DNA of 64,000 nt from an uncultured Polaribacter sp. (GTDB taxonomy: Bacteria > Bacteroidota > Bacteroidia > Flavobacteriales > Flavobacteriaceae). A model generated the notes under the pieces. The model was not told the DNA's origin. It ran no database searches and saw only the letters and a list, made by a program, of their open reading frames with translations. Below, piece by piece: positions 16,636-25,346 of this stretch (its first letter is position 1; each line of letters opens with the position of its first letter). The position numbers and the translations under genes were made by a program. The stretch covers positions 620,001 through 684,000 of the forward strand of contig CANMHT010000001.1 of assembly GCA_947497755.1 (NCBI GenBank), in the 5' to 3' direction.

Positions 16636-17082
16636 TTAATAAAATTTTTCGTCTTTTCTCGTAACTTTCAGAAAATGAAACCCATAGATATTAAATCCTT
16701 CATTGTAATAAAATTTATGTGATTTTGTGTTGCCTGTATAGGTATTTAACTCAACGGCTTCACAGCCTTTTTCACTAGTATATTCGTAAATCCAATTAAA
16801 GAATTGTTTTCCAAGGTTTTGTCCTCTGTAGGCTTCATCTATAATCACATGATCTGGCTCAACACTCTTGCCAATATAATGTCTTAAGCTATACCATAAC
16901 CCGCAAATGCCTATTAGTTTTTTATCATCAAAAAGACCAATACATTCGTAATTTGGGCATTCAACCATTTCTAAAACACGTTTTTCTAAGATATCATGTG
17001 GCGTTTTTGTGTTTATTATTTTTAGTAGAGGTAGAATTGTTAATATGTTTTCTTTTGCAATTGGATGTATGTTTAAATTCAT
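16636..17082 (-). CDS. GNAT family N-acetyltransferase
   Basis: 148 residues, a single GNAT domain that transfers an acetyl group from acetyl-CoA to an amine. The strand before the pantetheine-binding loop reads DHVIIDEAYRGQNLGKQFFN, where RGQNLGK is the acetyl-CoA signature (R/Q-x-x-G-x-G/A). Later segments GCEAVELNTYTGN and KFYYNEGFNIYGFHFLKV are the C-terminal family blocks. No membrane segment or signal. The substrate is unknown. A -7-like element lies just upstream on the minus strand. Confidence 0.87.
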   Translation of the reverse strand: MNLNIHPIAKENILTILPLLKIINTKTPHDILEKRVLEMVECPNYECIGLFDDKKLIGICGLWYSLRHYIGKSVEPDHVIIDEAYRGQNLGKQFFNWIYEYTSEKGCEAVELNTYTGNTKSHKFYYNEGFNIYGFHFLKVTRKDEKFY

Positions 17083-17099
17083 TAAATTGTGTTTTTTTA

Positions 17100-17107
17100 C
17101 AAAGATA
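17100..17107 (-). promoter_or_regulatory. -7 promoter element of the minus-strand acetyltransferase
   Basis: Read on the minus strand this is TATCTTTG (TAnnTTTG), 17 bases before the start at 17082. No -33 TTG is visible at the expected spacing. Confidence 0.4.
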
Positions 17108-17123
17108 AATAAGAAATAAAAAA

Positions 17124-17564
17124 ATGAGGATTGAGATTAAAGAAATATCAGCAGATAAAACCTATGCTATTCGTTTAGAGGTTTTACGTAAAGGAATGGA
17201 TTTGCCTGTTGAATTTTCAGGAGACTTTGATGCTGACACTTTTCATTTAGGATTGTATGAAAATAATGAGTTAAAAGGAATTTGTAGTTTTATGAAAACC
17301 AAAAATGAATTGTTTGTTTCTCCACAATATCAATTAAGAGGTATGGCTACATTACCAGAGTCTAGAGGAAAAGGTTTTGGAAAACTATTATTGATACAAG
17401 CCATAGAAGTATTAAAAGAGAGAAAAATAAAGTTACTTTGGTGTAACGCAAGGGAAATAGCTTTGCCTTTTTATATTAAACTCGGGTTCTTACAAAAAGG
17501 AGAAGCTTTTGAGATACCACAAGTTGGAGCTCATTTTAGGTTATATAAAGAATTAGAATGTTAG
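17124..17564 (+). CDS. GNAT family N-acetyltransferase
   Basis: 146 residues, divergent from the previous acetyltransferase gene and only distantly similar to it. The acetyl-CoA loop is MATLPESRGKGFGKLLLIQAI, with the RGKGFGK signature. KLLWCNAREIALPFYIKLGF is the block typical of small GNAT enzymes (the Asn-Ala-Arg and FY-KLGF segments), and LKGICSFMK is the central strand. Cytoplasmic; substrate unknown. It ends 47 bases before the preferred start of the MBL-fold gene. Confidence 0.87.
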   Translation: MRIEIKEISADKTYAIRLEVLRKGMDLPVEFSGDFDADTFHLGLYENNELKGICSFMKTKNELFVSPQYQLRGMATLPESRGKGFGKLLLIQAIEVLKERKIKLLWCNAREIALPFYIKLGFLQKGEAFEIPQVGAHFRLYKELEC

Positions 17565-17611
17565 ATATATACATTTTTCCCGACAATAGCTATAAATTAA
17601 AAACTACTATT

Positions 17612-18496
17612 ATGAAACATTTAAAAAACAGTCTCTTTATTATTTCATTGTTTTTTGCATTGAATAGTTATGCACAAAATAGAGAAGTACAAATTAAAGT
17701 GAATAAACTAACAGACAATATTTATATGCTTGTTGGCCAAGGAGGAAACATTGGTGTATTTGTTGGCAATGACGGAGTTTTTATGATTGATGACCAATTT
17801 GCGCCATTAACGCCTAAAATATTAGCTGCAATTAAAACAATTACAAGCAAGCCAGTCAATTATTTGGTAAATACACATTGGCATGGAGATCATACTGGAG
17901 GAAACTTAAACATGGCAAATGAAGGAGCTATTATTGTTTCTCATGAAAATGTTAGAAAACGTATGAGTATGGATCAGGTAATTAGAGGAAGAAAAAGAAA
18001 AGCATCTCCTCAAAAAGCATTACCGGTAATTACTTTTACTCAAGATATGATGTATCATTTTAATAATGATGATGTATTAATTTCTCACATTCACAATGCA
18101 CATACAGACGGAGATGCGTTGGTTTATTTTACAAAGAACAATGTATTACATATGGGAGATGCTTATTTTCAAGGAAAATTTCCATATATAGACATTGCTT
18201 CTGGAGGAAGCATAGATGGTTATATTGACGGGATAAAAAAAGCAATATTATTATCAGATGAGAATACTATAATAATACCTGGACATGGTAACATTTCTAA
18301 CAAAAAAGAAATGAAATCTTATCTTAAGATGTTAGAAACATTAAGAAATAGAGTTTTCCAAGAATTAAAACAAGGAAAAAGTTTAGAGCAAGTAACGAAG
18401 GATAACAACATAACAAAAGGTTATAAATCATATAATGGTTGGATAAATGCAGAAAAAATAAGGATAGCTATTTATAAATCGTTGGAAAATAAATAG
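17612..18496 (+). CDS. Exported MBL-fold metallo-hydrolase
   Basis: 294 residues from the ATG at 17612, which begins a proper signal peptide (KHLKNSLFIISLFFALNSYAQ). An in-frame ATG at 17558 would add 18 hydrophilic residues and overlap the preceding gene. Metallo-beta-lactamase fold: VNTHWHGDHTGGNLN carries the HxHxDH zinc motif, IHNAHTDGDALVYF the third zinc His, VLHMGDAYFQGKFP the bridging Asp, and IIPGHGNISN the last His. The layout resembles exported B3-like or quinoprotein-relay-type hydrolases in environmental Bacteroidetes. I would not call it a beta-lactamase without activity data. Confidence 0.87.
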   Translation: MKHLKNSLFIISLFFALNSYAQNREVQIKVNKLTDNIYMLVGQGGNIGVFVGNDGVFMIDDQFAPLTPKILAAIKTITSKPVNYLVNTHWHGDHTGGNLNMANEGAIIVSHENVRKRMSMDQVIRGRKRKASPQKALPVITFTQDMMYHFNNDDVLISHIHNAHTDGDALVYFTKNNVLHMGDAYFQGKFPYIDIASGGSIDGYIDGIKKAILLSDENTIIIPGHGNISNKKEMKSYLKMLETLRNRVFQELKQGKSLEQVTKDNNITKGYKSYNGWINAEKIRIAIYKSLENK

Positions 18497-18523
18497 TAGA
18501 ATTGTTTTTCGTTTTTTACTTCG

Positions 18524-18595
18524 TACTGTTTATCGAGTAAAAACTACCATTGAACGAAGCTTACGATTTTTTTGACTAAAATTAATGTCGATTTA
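18524..18595 (+). promoter_or_regulatory. Putative LytTR direct repeat and promoter of the H-NOX operon (site 1)
   Basis: Repeats TACTGTTTATCG (18524-18535) and TACCATTGAACG (18545-18556) start 21 bases apart. TCGATTTA at 18588-18595, 43 bases after the proximal repeat start, is a weak -7 match (TAnnTTTG). The first operon start is at 18642. Five similar sites occur downstream. Its position before the operon that encodes a LytTR regulator suggests autoregulation (inference). Confidence 0.6.
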
Positions 18596-18641
18596 AGCAT
18601 ATAAATATGACTTTTACAATGAATATTAAAAATATACTCAA

Positions 18642-19052
18642 ATGAAAAAATTATCTCTACTCTTAATAGATGATGATGAAATTGAAAGAATGAAGTTTAA
18701 AAGAGTCTGTCATAAAAATGGATTTCCCCATGAGATATTTGAAGCAAAAAATGGAGAAGTAGCACTAGAAGTATTAAAGGGTGATGGAATGATCCCTAAT
18801 ATTATTGTGTTAGATTTAAACATGCCTAAAATGAATGGGATTGAGTTTTTGAACGTTTTAAAATCAGACAGTGAATTAAAATACATTCCTATTATCATTA
18901 TGTCCAGTTCTAGTAATTTTACTGATGTAAAGGAATGCTATAAAATAGGTATAGCAGGTTATATTATTAAACCATTGCATTTTACAGATTATACAGATAG
19001 AGTAGTAGCTCTATTGAATTATTGGAGTAATAGTGAATTAGTAGTAGATTGA
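18642..19052 (+). CDS. Single-domain response regulator, first gene of the H-NOX operon
   Basis: 136 residues, a receiver domain without output domain, like CheY/Spo0F types. Acidic pocket LLLIDDDEIERMKF, phospho-acceptor Asp at 58 in IIVLDLNMPKMNG, the Ser/Thr switch in PIIIMSSSSNF, and the conserved Lys in AGYIIKPLHF. The stop is followed by the H-NOX start after one base. In this operon it may be a phosphate sink or relay intermediate for the Hpt protein encoded downstream; that role is inferred from context. Confidence 0.9.
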   Translation: MKKLSLLLIDDDEIERMKFKRVCHKNGFPHEIFEAKNGEVALEVLKGDGMIPNIIVLDLNMPKMNGIEFLNVLKSDSELKYIPIIIMSSSSNFTDVKECYKIGIAGYIIKPLHFTDYTDRVVALLNYWSNSELVVD

Positions 19053-19053
19053 T

Positions 19054-19599
19054 ATGAAAGGAATAGTATTTACAGAGTTTTTAGAATTGGTAGAAACTAA
19101 ATTCGGACTCGAAACGGTTAATGAAATTATAGAAAACTCCGATTTAAAATCAAACGGAGTATATACAGCTATTGGGACATACGATTTTGCAGAAATGTTA
19201 TCGTTAATTACCAATTTAAGTGAAAAAACGAAGGTGTCTGTAAGTGATTTGTTATACACTTATGGACTTCATTTTTTTCATGTATTAAAAGATAATTATC
19301 CTGCAATTGTAAAAAAATATGATTCGGCAATAGATTTACTTTCTTCTATTGATAGTCATATTCATGTTCAGGTAAGAAAAATTTATCCAGATGCAGAATT
19401 GCCAAAATTTGATGTTGTAGAAAGAACAGATAATAGTATCACATTGATATATACTTCTTCAAGATCAATGTATGCTTTTGCCATAGGTTTAATAGAAAAA
19501 ACATTTCATCATTTTAACAGTAACGCCAAAATTTCACATACTTTAATTAATGAAGATGGCTCCAAAGTTAAATTTGTAATCGTAGAAGATGAGCAGTAA
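19054..19599 (+). CDS. H-NOX heme nitric-oxide sensor protein
   Basis: 181 residues, a stand-alone heme NO-binding (HNOB) domain of normal length. The N-terminal helices (MKGIVFTEFLELVETKFGLE) match the family start. The proximal heme ligand should be His104 in SHIHVQVRK, and the heme-propionate motif YxSxR is present as Y133-T-S135-S-R137. By hand alignment with the Thermoanaerobacter domain, the position of its distal O2-stabilising Tyr140 is Phe142 here (SMYAFAIGLI), which predicts a sensor that binds NO but not O2. Known stand-alone H-NOX proteins control a neighbouring kinase. Here the PAS-PAS-GAF kinase follows with an 11-base overlap. Confidence 0.92.
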   Translation: MKGIVFTEFLELVETKFGLETVNEIIENSDLKSNGVYTAIGTYDFAEMLSLITNLSEKTKVSVSDLLYTYGLHFFHVLKDNYPAIVKKYDSAIDLLSSIDSHIHVQVRKIYPDAELPKFDVVERTDNSITLIYTSSRSMYAFAIGLIEKTFHHFNSNAKISHTLINEDGSKVKFVIVEDEQ

Positions 19600-21703
19600 A
19601 GAAATAGAAATATTACAAAAAGCTTTACAAAGAGAAAAATTAGCTAGAAAAGAAGCAGAAAAGATTTTAGAGGAAAAATCTTTAGAATTATATAATGCTA
19701 ATGAAGAATTAAAAGTTGCTAACACAAACTTAAGAAATGTTGTTGATGAAAAATCGGTTGAACTAGAGAGTTTATTTGAAACCGTATTGGATTCATACAT
19801 ACTCATGGATTTATATGGTAATGTATTAAAAATGAATCCTGCTGCAATTAAATTCTTTGGGTATGACGTAAGTAAAGAAGATTTTAATGTCGTTGATATT
19901 ATTTACGAAGAAGATTATGGATATGCAATGAACTCTTTTAAAGAGTTAATAGAAACTGGAACTTTTAGTGATTATCAAGCAAGAATTTATACCAAATCAA
20001 AAGAAATAAAGTGGGTGCAAATTAATTCTAGTATAGTTTATACTAAAGAAGGTAAACCTGCTTTTGCTCAAGGAATCGCAAGAGATATTACTCAAGAGAA
20101 AATCACTCAAAAAATATTTAACGAGCAAAAAAGAGAATTAAAATTTATTGTAGATAATTCATCTTTAGGTATTGTTTTAACAGAAAAAACAAAGATTGTA
20201 AAAACCAATGCCGCAATGCAAAAATTACTTGGTTATACAGCAGAGGAGTTAAATATGTTAGATATTAAAGATATTTCTTTAAAAGAAGACCATGAAGCTT
20301 CTGATGAGTATATGCACAAACTAGATACTGGCGAATTAGAGAAGTTTACGGTAAATAAGAGATATAAAACCAAAGACGGGAAAATTATTTGGGCCAAAAC
20401 GAGTGTTGCATCAGTTAAAGGAGAAGATACAAATGAAAGATTCCAGGTAGCTTTAATTGAAGACTTAACAGAAGAATTAAAACAAGGAGCCTTATTAGAA
20501 GCATTAAATAGCTTAATGGCATCGATTCTTGGTAAAACAAGTATTCATGAAATTGCATGGGAAATTACGAAGAATACGATTGGTCTTTTGGGATTAGAAG
20601 ATTGTGTGATTTATTTGTTAAATAAAGAAACCAATTCTTTAAACCAAATTGCAGCTTATGGAGATGAAAAATCTTCTGAAGGAACAATTATAAATAAAAT
20701 GGATATTCCTTTCGGAAAAGGAATTGTAGGAACTGTTGCACAAACAGGAATACCAGAAATTATTGAAGATACAAGTAAAGATCCAAGATATATTGTAGAT
20801 GATAAAGTGCGTTCATCAGAAATTTCTGTACCAATTATTGCAGAAGGAGAAATTATAGGGGTTATTGATTCAGAGCATTCAAGTAAAAACTTTTTTACAG
20901 AAGATCATTTAAAAACATTACAAACCATTGCAAGTCTAGCTGCAACTCAATTAAAAAATGCTTTAAGTTTAGAAATGAGAAAGAAAGCAGAAAAAGAAAA
21001 AGAGCTAGTACTTAAAGATTTAAGAAAAAGTAATGCCGAGTTAAATGACTTTGCTCATGTAGTTTCACACGATTTAAAAGCGCCTTTAAGAAGTATGAAT
21101 GCATTGATTTCTTGGATGCAAGAAGATCATGCCGAGTATTTAAAAGAAGCTGGAGATACACATTTTGAAACATTAATTAAAAAGATTGATAAAATGGATC
21201 ATTTAATTAATGGTATCTTAAAATATGCAAGTGTAGATAAGGTAGAAAAGAAAATCAAAACAATAGATTTAAATATAATTATTAAAGATATTTTAGATAC
21301 CATATATGTTCCAGAACATGTAAAAGTCAAAGTAAAAACAAAACTACCAACGATAAAAGGTGATAAGTTTAGATTACAGCAATTGTTTCAGAATTTATTA
21401 AGCAATGCAATTAAATATATTGATAAAGAAGATGGATTGGTTGTTATTGACTGTGTTTCGGATGGCAAATATTGGAAGTTTAGTGTACAAGACAATGGGA
21501 TTGGAATTAAAGAAAGATACTTTAAAAAGATATTTAAAGTTTTTCAAGTACTAGAAGAAGGAGAAAACTCAACAGGAGTAGGATTGTCTATTGTAAAGAA
21601 AATTACAGACCTATACGAAGGAAAAGTATGGGTAGAATCAAAAGAAGATATAGGAACCACTTTTTATTTTACATTACTTAAAAGCTATGGAACAACCAAA
21701 TAG
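19589..21703 (+). CDS. H-NOX-associated histidine kinase with coiled coil, two PAS and a GAF domain
   Basis: 704 residues, no membrane helices, so cytoplasmic. Order: coiled coil (about 1-55, heptad Leu/Glu/Lys), PAS 1 (about 60-175; LDSYILMDLYGNVLKMN), PAS 2 (about 180-305; FIVDNSSLGIVLTEKT), GAF (about 310-465; LLNKETNSLNQIAAYGDEK and GKGIVGTVAQTGIPEI), HisKA with VVSHDLKAPLRSMN (phospho-acceptor His494), and HATPase_c with QLFQNLLSNAIKYI, VQDNGIGIKE and GVGLSIVKKI. The coiled-coil front end is typical of kinases encoded next to H-NOX genes. It starts 11 bases inside the H-NOX gene and overlaps the Hpt gene by 17 bases. NO binding by H-NOX is expected to change its autophosphorylation. Having no attached receiver, it needs the separate receiver and Hpt genes beside it for a phosphorelay. 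Confidence 0.92.
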   Translation: MSSKEIEILQKALQREKLARKEAEKILEEKSLELYNANEELKVANTNLRNVVDEKSVELESLFETVLDSYILMDLYGNVLKMNPAAIKFFGYDVSKEDFNVVDIIYEEDYGYAMNSFKELIETGTFSDYQARIYTKSKEIKWVQINSSIVYTKEGKPAFAQGIARDITQEKITQKIFNEQKRELKFIVDNSSLGIVLTEKTKIVKTNAAMQKLLGYTAEELNMLDIKDISLKEDHEASDEYMHKLDTGELEKFTVNKRYKTKDGKIIWAKTSVASVKGEDTNERFQVALIEDLTEELKQGALLEALNSLMASILGKTSIHEIAWEITKNTIGLLGLEDCVIYLLNKETNSLNQIAAYGDEKSSEGTIINKMDIPFGKGIVGTVAQTGIPEIIEDTSKDPRYIVDDKVRSSEISVPIIAEGEIIGVIDSEHSSKNFFTEDHLKTLQTIASLAATQLKNALSLEMRKKAEKEKELVLKDLRKSNAELNDFAHVVSHDLKAPLRSMNALISWMQEDHAEYLKEAGDTHFETLIKKIDKMDHLINGILKYASVDKVEKKIKTIDLNIIIKDILDTIYVPEHVKVKVKTKLPTIKGDKFRLQQLFQNLLSNAIKYIDKEDGLVVIDCVSDGKYWKFSVQDNGIGIKERYFKKIFKVFQVLEEGENSTGVGLSIVKKITDLYEGKVWVESKEDIGTTFYFTLLKSYGTTK

Positions 21704-22004
21704 AAATTATTTAGTACAGCTTTCAGATGGAGACGAAGCATTTGAAAATCAGATTCTTTCAATTGTAAAAAAAGAATTTCCAGAAGAAGTTTTAGAATAC
21801 GAAACGAGTATAAAAAATAGAGATTTTTTAAAGACAGCTGAAAATGTACATAAATTAAAACATAAAATTAGTATATTAGGGCTAGAAAAAGGATATGAGT
21901 TAGCTGCTGAATTTGAAAAAGAACTAAAAAATGGCTTGGATTCCCATCGGGCTTCTTTCGAACAAATTCTAGATAAGATAGCTTTATATTTAAGCAAAAT
22001 TTAA
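21687..22004 (+). CDS. Hpt domain phosphotransfer protein
   Basis: 105 residues, predicted all-helical. The segment AENVHKLKHKISILGLEKG matches the Hpt signature H-x-L-K, with His55 as phosphate carrier; the usual Gly-Ser-Ser after the Lys is replaced by His-Lys-Ile-Ser. It overlaps the kinase gene by 17 bases and ends 11 bases before the LytTR regulator. It presumably shuttles phosphate between the single-domain receiver (18642) and the output regulator, or between systems. Hpt proteins also occur in the Shewanella and Vibrio H-NOX networks. Confidence 0.85.
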   Translation: MEQPNRNYLVQLSDGDEAFENQILSIVKKEFPEEVLEYETSIKNRDFLKTAENVHKLKHKISILGLEKGYELAAEFEKELKNGLDSHRASFEQILDKIALYLSKI

Positions 22005-22015
22005 AGTCCCCAAAT

Positions 22016-22732
22016 ATGAAATGTTTGATTATTGATGATGACGCAACAGCAAGAATGATAGTAAATAAGTTGTGCTCTAATATTGATGATATTGAAATTG
22101 TAGAAGAATTTTCTAGTGCAATTGATGCCATAAAATTTTTAAATTCAAATACAGTAGATGTTATCTTTTTAGATATTCATATGCCTTCGTTTTCTGGATT
22201 CGATTTAATCCAGACTCTTAAAGATCCACCAAAAATTATTTTAACTACTTCTGATAGAAATTTTGCGCTTGATGCATTTGAATATGACTGTGTAGTTGAT
22301 TACTTAGTAAAACCAATTGAATTAGATCGTTTTAAAAAGGCGGTAAATAAGTTGGAACATGTAAAAAGTAAAGCTACTAGTGAAAGCTCAGAATCAACTA
22401 GTAATGCTTCAGATTCTTCTGTGAATGATTTGTATGTGAATATTGATAGAAGACTTATTAAAATCAATATACCAGATATTTATGTGGTAGAAGCTAAAGG
22501 AGACTATATTAAAATAAAGACAGAAACAAGCAATCATATTGTACATTCTACTTTAAAGAAAATAGAAAGTAAATTACCTTCTGATATGTTTTTAAAAGTA
22601 CACAGGTCTTATGTGATAAATGTAAATAAGATTATTGATATTGAAGACAATAGTGTACTAATAAAAAAAGATGTAATTCCTGTAAGTAGATCAAACAGAG
22701 GAGAATTAATGAAGCGATTAAATTTATTATAG
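22016..22732 (+). CDS. LytTR response regulator of the H-NOX operon
   Basis: 238 residues. The receiver has acidic cluster LIIDDDATARM, phospho-acceptor Asp53 in VIFLDIHMPSFSG, and Lys in DYLVKPIELDRF. A Ser/Thr/Asn-rich linker (about 118-138) joins it to the LytTR DNA-binding domain (about 140-238; IPDIYVVEAKGDYIKIKTE, LKKIESKLPSDMFLKVHRSYVINVNKI, IPVSRSNRGELMKRL). It is the only DNA-binding output in the operon, so it is the best candidate to bind the 21-base-spaced repeats found at six promoters around it. That binding is an inference. Confidence 0.93.
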   Translation: MKCLIIDDDATARMIVNKLCSNIDDIEIVEEFSSAIDAIKFLNSNTVDVIFLDIHMPSFSGFDLIQTLKDPPKIILTTSDRNFALDAFEYDCVVDYLVKPIELDRFKKAVNKLEHVKSKATSESSESTSNASDSSVNDLYVNIDRRLIKINIPDIYVVEAKGDYIKIKTETSNHIVHSTLKKIESKLPSDMFLKVHRSYVINVNKIIDIEDNSVLIKKDVIPVSRSNRGELMKRLNLL

Positions 22733-22757
22733 GCGATTTTATTAATCCTTGAAAAAA

Positions 22758-22829
22758 AACCATTCATCCTAGTTTTTAGAGTAGTTAACGAAAAACAAGA
22801 AATAGAGCGGTAGTGTCTGGATAAATTTG
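22758..22829 (+). promoter_or_regulatory. Putative LytTR direct repeat and promoter of the DUF4114 gene (site 2)
   Basis: Repeats AACCATTCATCC (22758-22769) and GAGTAGTTAACG (22779-22790) start 21 bases apart. A perfect -7 element TAAATTTG lies at 22822-22829, 43 bases after the proximal repeat start and 19 bases before the ATG. There is no -33 TTG, as expected if an activator replaces it. Confidence 0.65.
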
Positions 22830-22848
22830 TGATATAAAATTAAATATC

Positions 22849-25290
22849 ATGAAAAAATCACTACTAGCTTTATTAATTCTTATTTCCCTTTCATGCTATG
22901 GGCAATACAATTATTTAGGAACTTATACTTCTAACGGAACGCCTAATTACTTAGAACCGGTTAGAGATGTTATTAGTGTTGCTACTCAAGAAATTATAGA
23001 CAATGCTTTACCAGAGAGTTATCCTGTACCAGATTATAATCCACATTATATTTCTTCTGGTTATGATACAAATTTACGATTGGGAGAAACTGCAGATGTC
23101 TATGTAACTTTTGTTTCTGAAGGAGCAGGATATAGAAATGTATTAGGATTTTATACTTATGATTTAGACAATCCTCCAACAACTACACCTTCTGCATCTG
23201 ATATCACAATTATTTTTCCAAATGTTTCTGCGTTAGGAAGTGGTGGTGGATTACAAATGGGAGATAAAGTAAAAATAGGTACTTTTCCAGCAAATACAGG
23301 TATTGGTTGGGTATTGTTGGCTAATGGATGGCAAGGTGGTGCTGTAACTAATGGATATTGGAAATTGTATTCAGATTCAAATTTTAATCCAGAGCACGAT
23401 ACTAACTTAAGACACCATAATGTCTTATTAGCAGATCCAGAAAATGAAAGATTGATATTAGGTTTTGAAGATATTAGACGTGATTATAATTTTTGCGATA
23501 ACGATTTTAACGATGCTATTTTTTATGTAACAGCAAGTCCGTATTCTGCAATAATTACCAATAACTGTGCAGATGTTTCTAGTGCAACAGAAGATATTTC
23601 TTCTGCTAATGGAAGTGGTTTAGAGAGTAACGGGAAATTAGCTAACTTAATTGCAAAACGTAATTTTAATCGTAAAAAATTAGGAAATGTATTGGATAAA
23701 AAAAGTGTCCAACAACCATTTAGCAAAGTAAAAATATTACATTCAAAAACAGCGAGCTCAAAATTACAAGGGTATCTACCAGAAACGGGAATGTATGGAG
23801 ATGAAACAGCGCATGTATCAAGTCCAACAGATTTATTAGGAATTACCAATGCTGAAGAAGTTTTTTCTTTAGATATGTATAAAAATGACAAAAGAGTCTC
23901 TGCAGTATTAGCAACTAAAACCAAAGGGAAAGTATACGATCATTCAAAAGCAATATGCGATAGATTAAATAATTCTAGCTTAGAAGATGTGAGAACTGTT
24001 ACGGTAAGAACTCATAAAATAATCAGCTCAAAAATAAAAAGACCAAATAATATTACAGAATATGCTTTGAGTTTTTCAGTAAAAATTGGTGATACAAGCA
24101 ATGAATTGTTTAGTCTTTGGAATATAGATCAGTATCCAGAAGGAGATTATTACAACTTTCAAATTTGGGGAAGTTCATTTTCTCAGGTGTTTAGTATAGC
24201 CAATCATATTTTGGATAAGTTTAAAGAAGAAAAAGAATTTATTAGTACTCCAGTAGAAGACAATATTCCAAAAGTATTTGTTAAGTCAGGTTTTTACGAA
24301 AAAGGAAAAATTTACTTGAATTTAGTAAACAAGAATAAGTCGAATGGAATCACTTTTAAAGCAAATATTTCAGAGACAGAAATCTCTGCTACTAAAGAAA
24401 TGACTACTACGGTAAATTTAAATGGAAAATGGAATGAGACTATTACCGTTGATACAGGAACTTTATTTGATATTGGTTTTTCAATCTCTACAGATGATTC
24501 TGTTCAAAAAGATGCATTGTATTTAGCAGATGGTCCATGGGGAGTTGATTATTTAGATGATTATGTAACTATAAATGAATTTAAGGTAGAAAAAGGGGAA
24601 ATCGCTAATGATGACAGCAATTATCAAGTAGAAAGAAATTCAAGTGTTAATGGGAAAGTTAAAGGAACTGTAAACTTATTTAGACACTTATTACCAGGAG
24701 AATTAACTTTAGATGTAAGTCAATTCAATGCCATTCAGTTTGAAATACAAAACAGTATGCCAGTTGAAGTAATATTAGTACCAGAAAATTTATCGGATTG
24801 GAATAATAGATTAAGAAAAATAGTACCTGCAAGTTTAGAAAAAACAAAACAAACAATTGCATTTGAAGAATTTGTAGATGCTAGTGGAAATACTATGAAC
24901 TTAAAAGACATCAAAACAATTGTATTTTCAATCATTGGCGATTATAATCAGTTTGTAGATTTTAATTTAAGTGTATCAAATGTAACTTTTGGAAATTCTG
25001 AAGTATTAAGTGTAGATGATAGCATTGTATTTGAAGAAACAAAAATATTGAGTTATCCAAATCCATTTAAGAGTACTACAACAATAAAGCTTGTAAAGCA
25101 AACACAGTATATAGATATTCAAGTAGTTGATGTATTAGGGAGAATTGTTGATAGACAAAAAATAGATACTAGTAGTACTAATAAAAGTGTGGTGTATAGA
25201 TCGCCAAGAAATTTAAAAACAGGAGTATATCGTTATCTTTTCTATGACGATACAAAACAAAAATATAAAGGGAGTTTTATTAAATATTAG
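22849..25290 (+). CDS. Secreted DUF4114 protein with T9SS type A sorting domain
   Basis: 813 residues. Signal peptide (KKSLLALLILISLSCYGQ), then an N-terminal region and a DUF4114 domain (about 90-230) recognisable by GIGWVLLANGWQGGAV, HHNVLLADPENERLILGFED and the Asp-rich NFCDNDFNDAIFYV. DUF4114 occurs in secreted, often calcium-binding surface proteins. A long middle region with beta-rich segments follows. The C-terminal about 75 residues form a type IX sorting domain (SYPNPFKSTTTIKL, DIQVVDVLGRIVD, LKTGVYRYLFYD), so the protein should be exported across the outer membrane. It sits directly after the H-NOX regulator and has a site 2 promoter, so it may be a matrix or surface protein under NO control. 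Confidence 0.87.
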   Translation: MKKSLLALLILISLSCYGQYNYLGTYTSNGTPNYLEPVRDVISVATQEIIDNALPESYPVPDYNPHYISSGYDTNLRLGETADVYVTFVSEGAGYRNVLGFYTYDLDNPPTTTPSASDITIIFPNVSALGSGGGLQMGDKVKIGTFPANTGIGWVLLANGWQGGAVTNGYWKLYSDSNFNPEHDTNLRHHNVLLADPENERLILGFEDIRRDYNFCDNDFNDAIFYVTASPYSAIITNNCADVSSATEDISSANGSGLESNGKLANLIAKRNFNRKKLGNVLDKKSVQQPFSKVKILHSKTASSKLQGYLPETGMYGDETAHVSSPTDLLGITNAEEVFSLDMYKNDKRVSAVLATKTKGKVYDHSKAICDRLNNSSLEDVRTVTVRTHKIISSKIKRPNNITEYALSFSVKIGDTSNELFSLWNIDQYPEGDYYNFQIWGSSFSQVFSIANHILDKFKEEKEFISTPVEDNIPKVFVKSGFYEKGKIYLNLVNKNKSNGITFKANISETEISATKEMTTTVNLNGKWNETITVDTGTLFDIGFSISTDDSVQKDALYLADGPWGVDYLDDYVTINEFKVEKGEIANDDSNYQVERNSSVNGKVKGTVNLFRHLLPGELTLDVSQFNAIQFEIQNSMPVEVILVPENLSDWNNRLRKIVPASLEKTKQTIAFEEFVDASGNTMNLKDIKTIVFSIIGDYNQFVDFNLSVSNVTFGNSEVLSVDDSIVFEETKILSYPNPFKSTTTIKLVKQTQYIDIQVVDVLGRIVDRQKIDTSSTNKSVVYRSPRNLKTGVYRYLFYDDTKQKYKGSFIKY

Positions 25291-25308
25291 GTTGTTTGAT
25301 TAGTTGTT

Positions 25309-25346
25309 AGGAGGTAAAAAGAATCTTTTTTACCTCCTATTTTTTG
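25309..25346. terminator. Bidirectional terminator between DUF4114 gene and TPR/barrel gene
   Basis: AGGAGGTAAAAA (25309-25320) and TTTTTTACCTCCT (25326-25338) form a long hairpin with a short GAATC loop, followed by T-rich sequence. The stop codon of the minus-strand gene lies inside the hairpin. Confidence 0.85.

Noticed and set aside
17612..18496. Metallo-beta-lactamase resistance gene
   Set aside because: The HxHxDH zinc motif is shared by many MBL-fold hydrolases; nothing in the sequence shows beta-lactam specificity.
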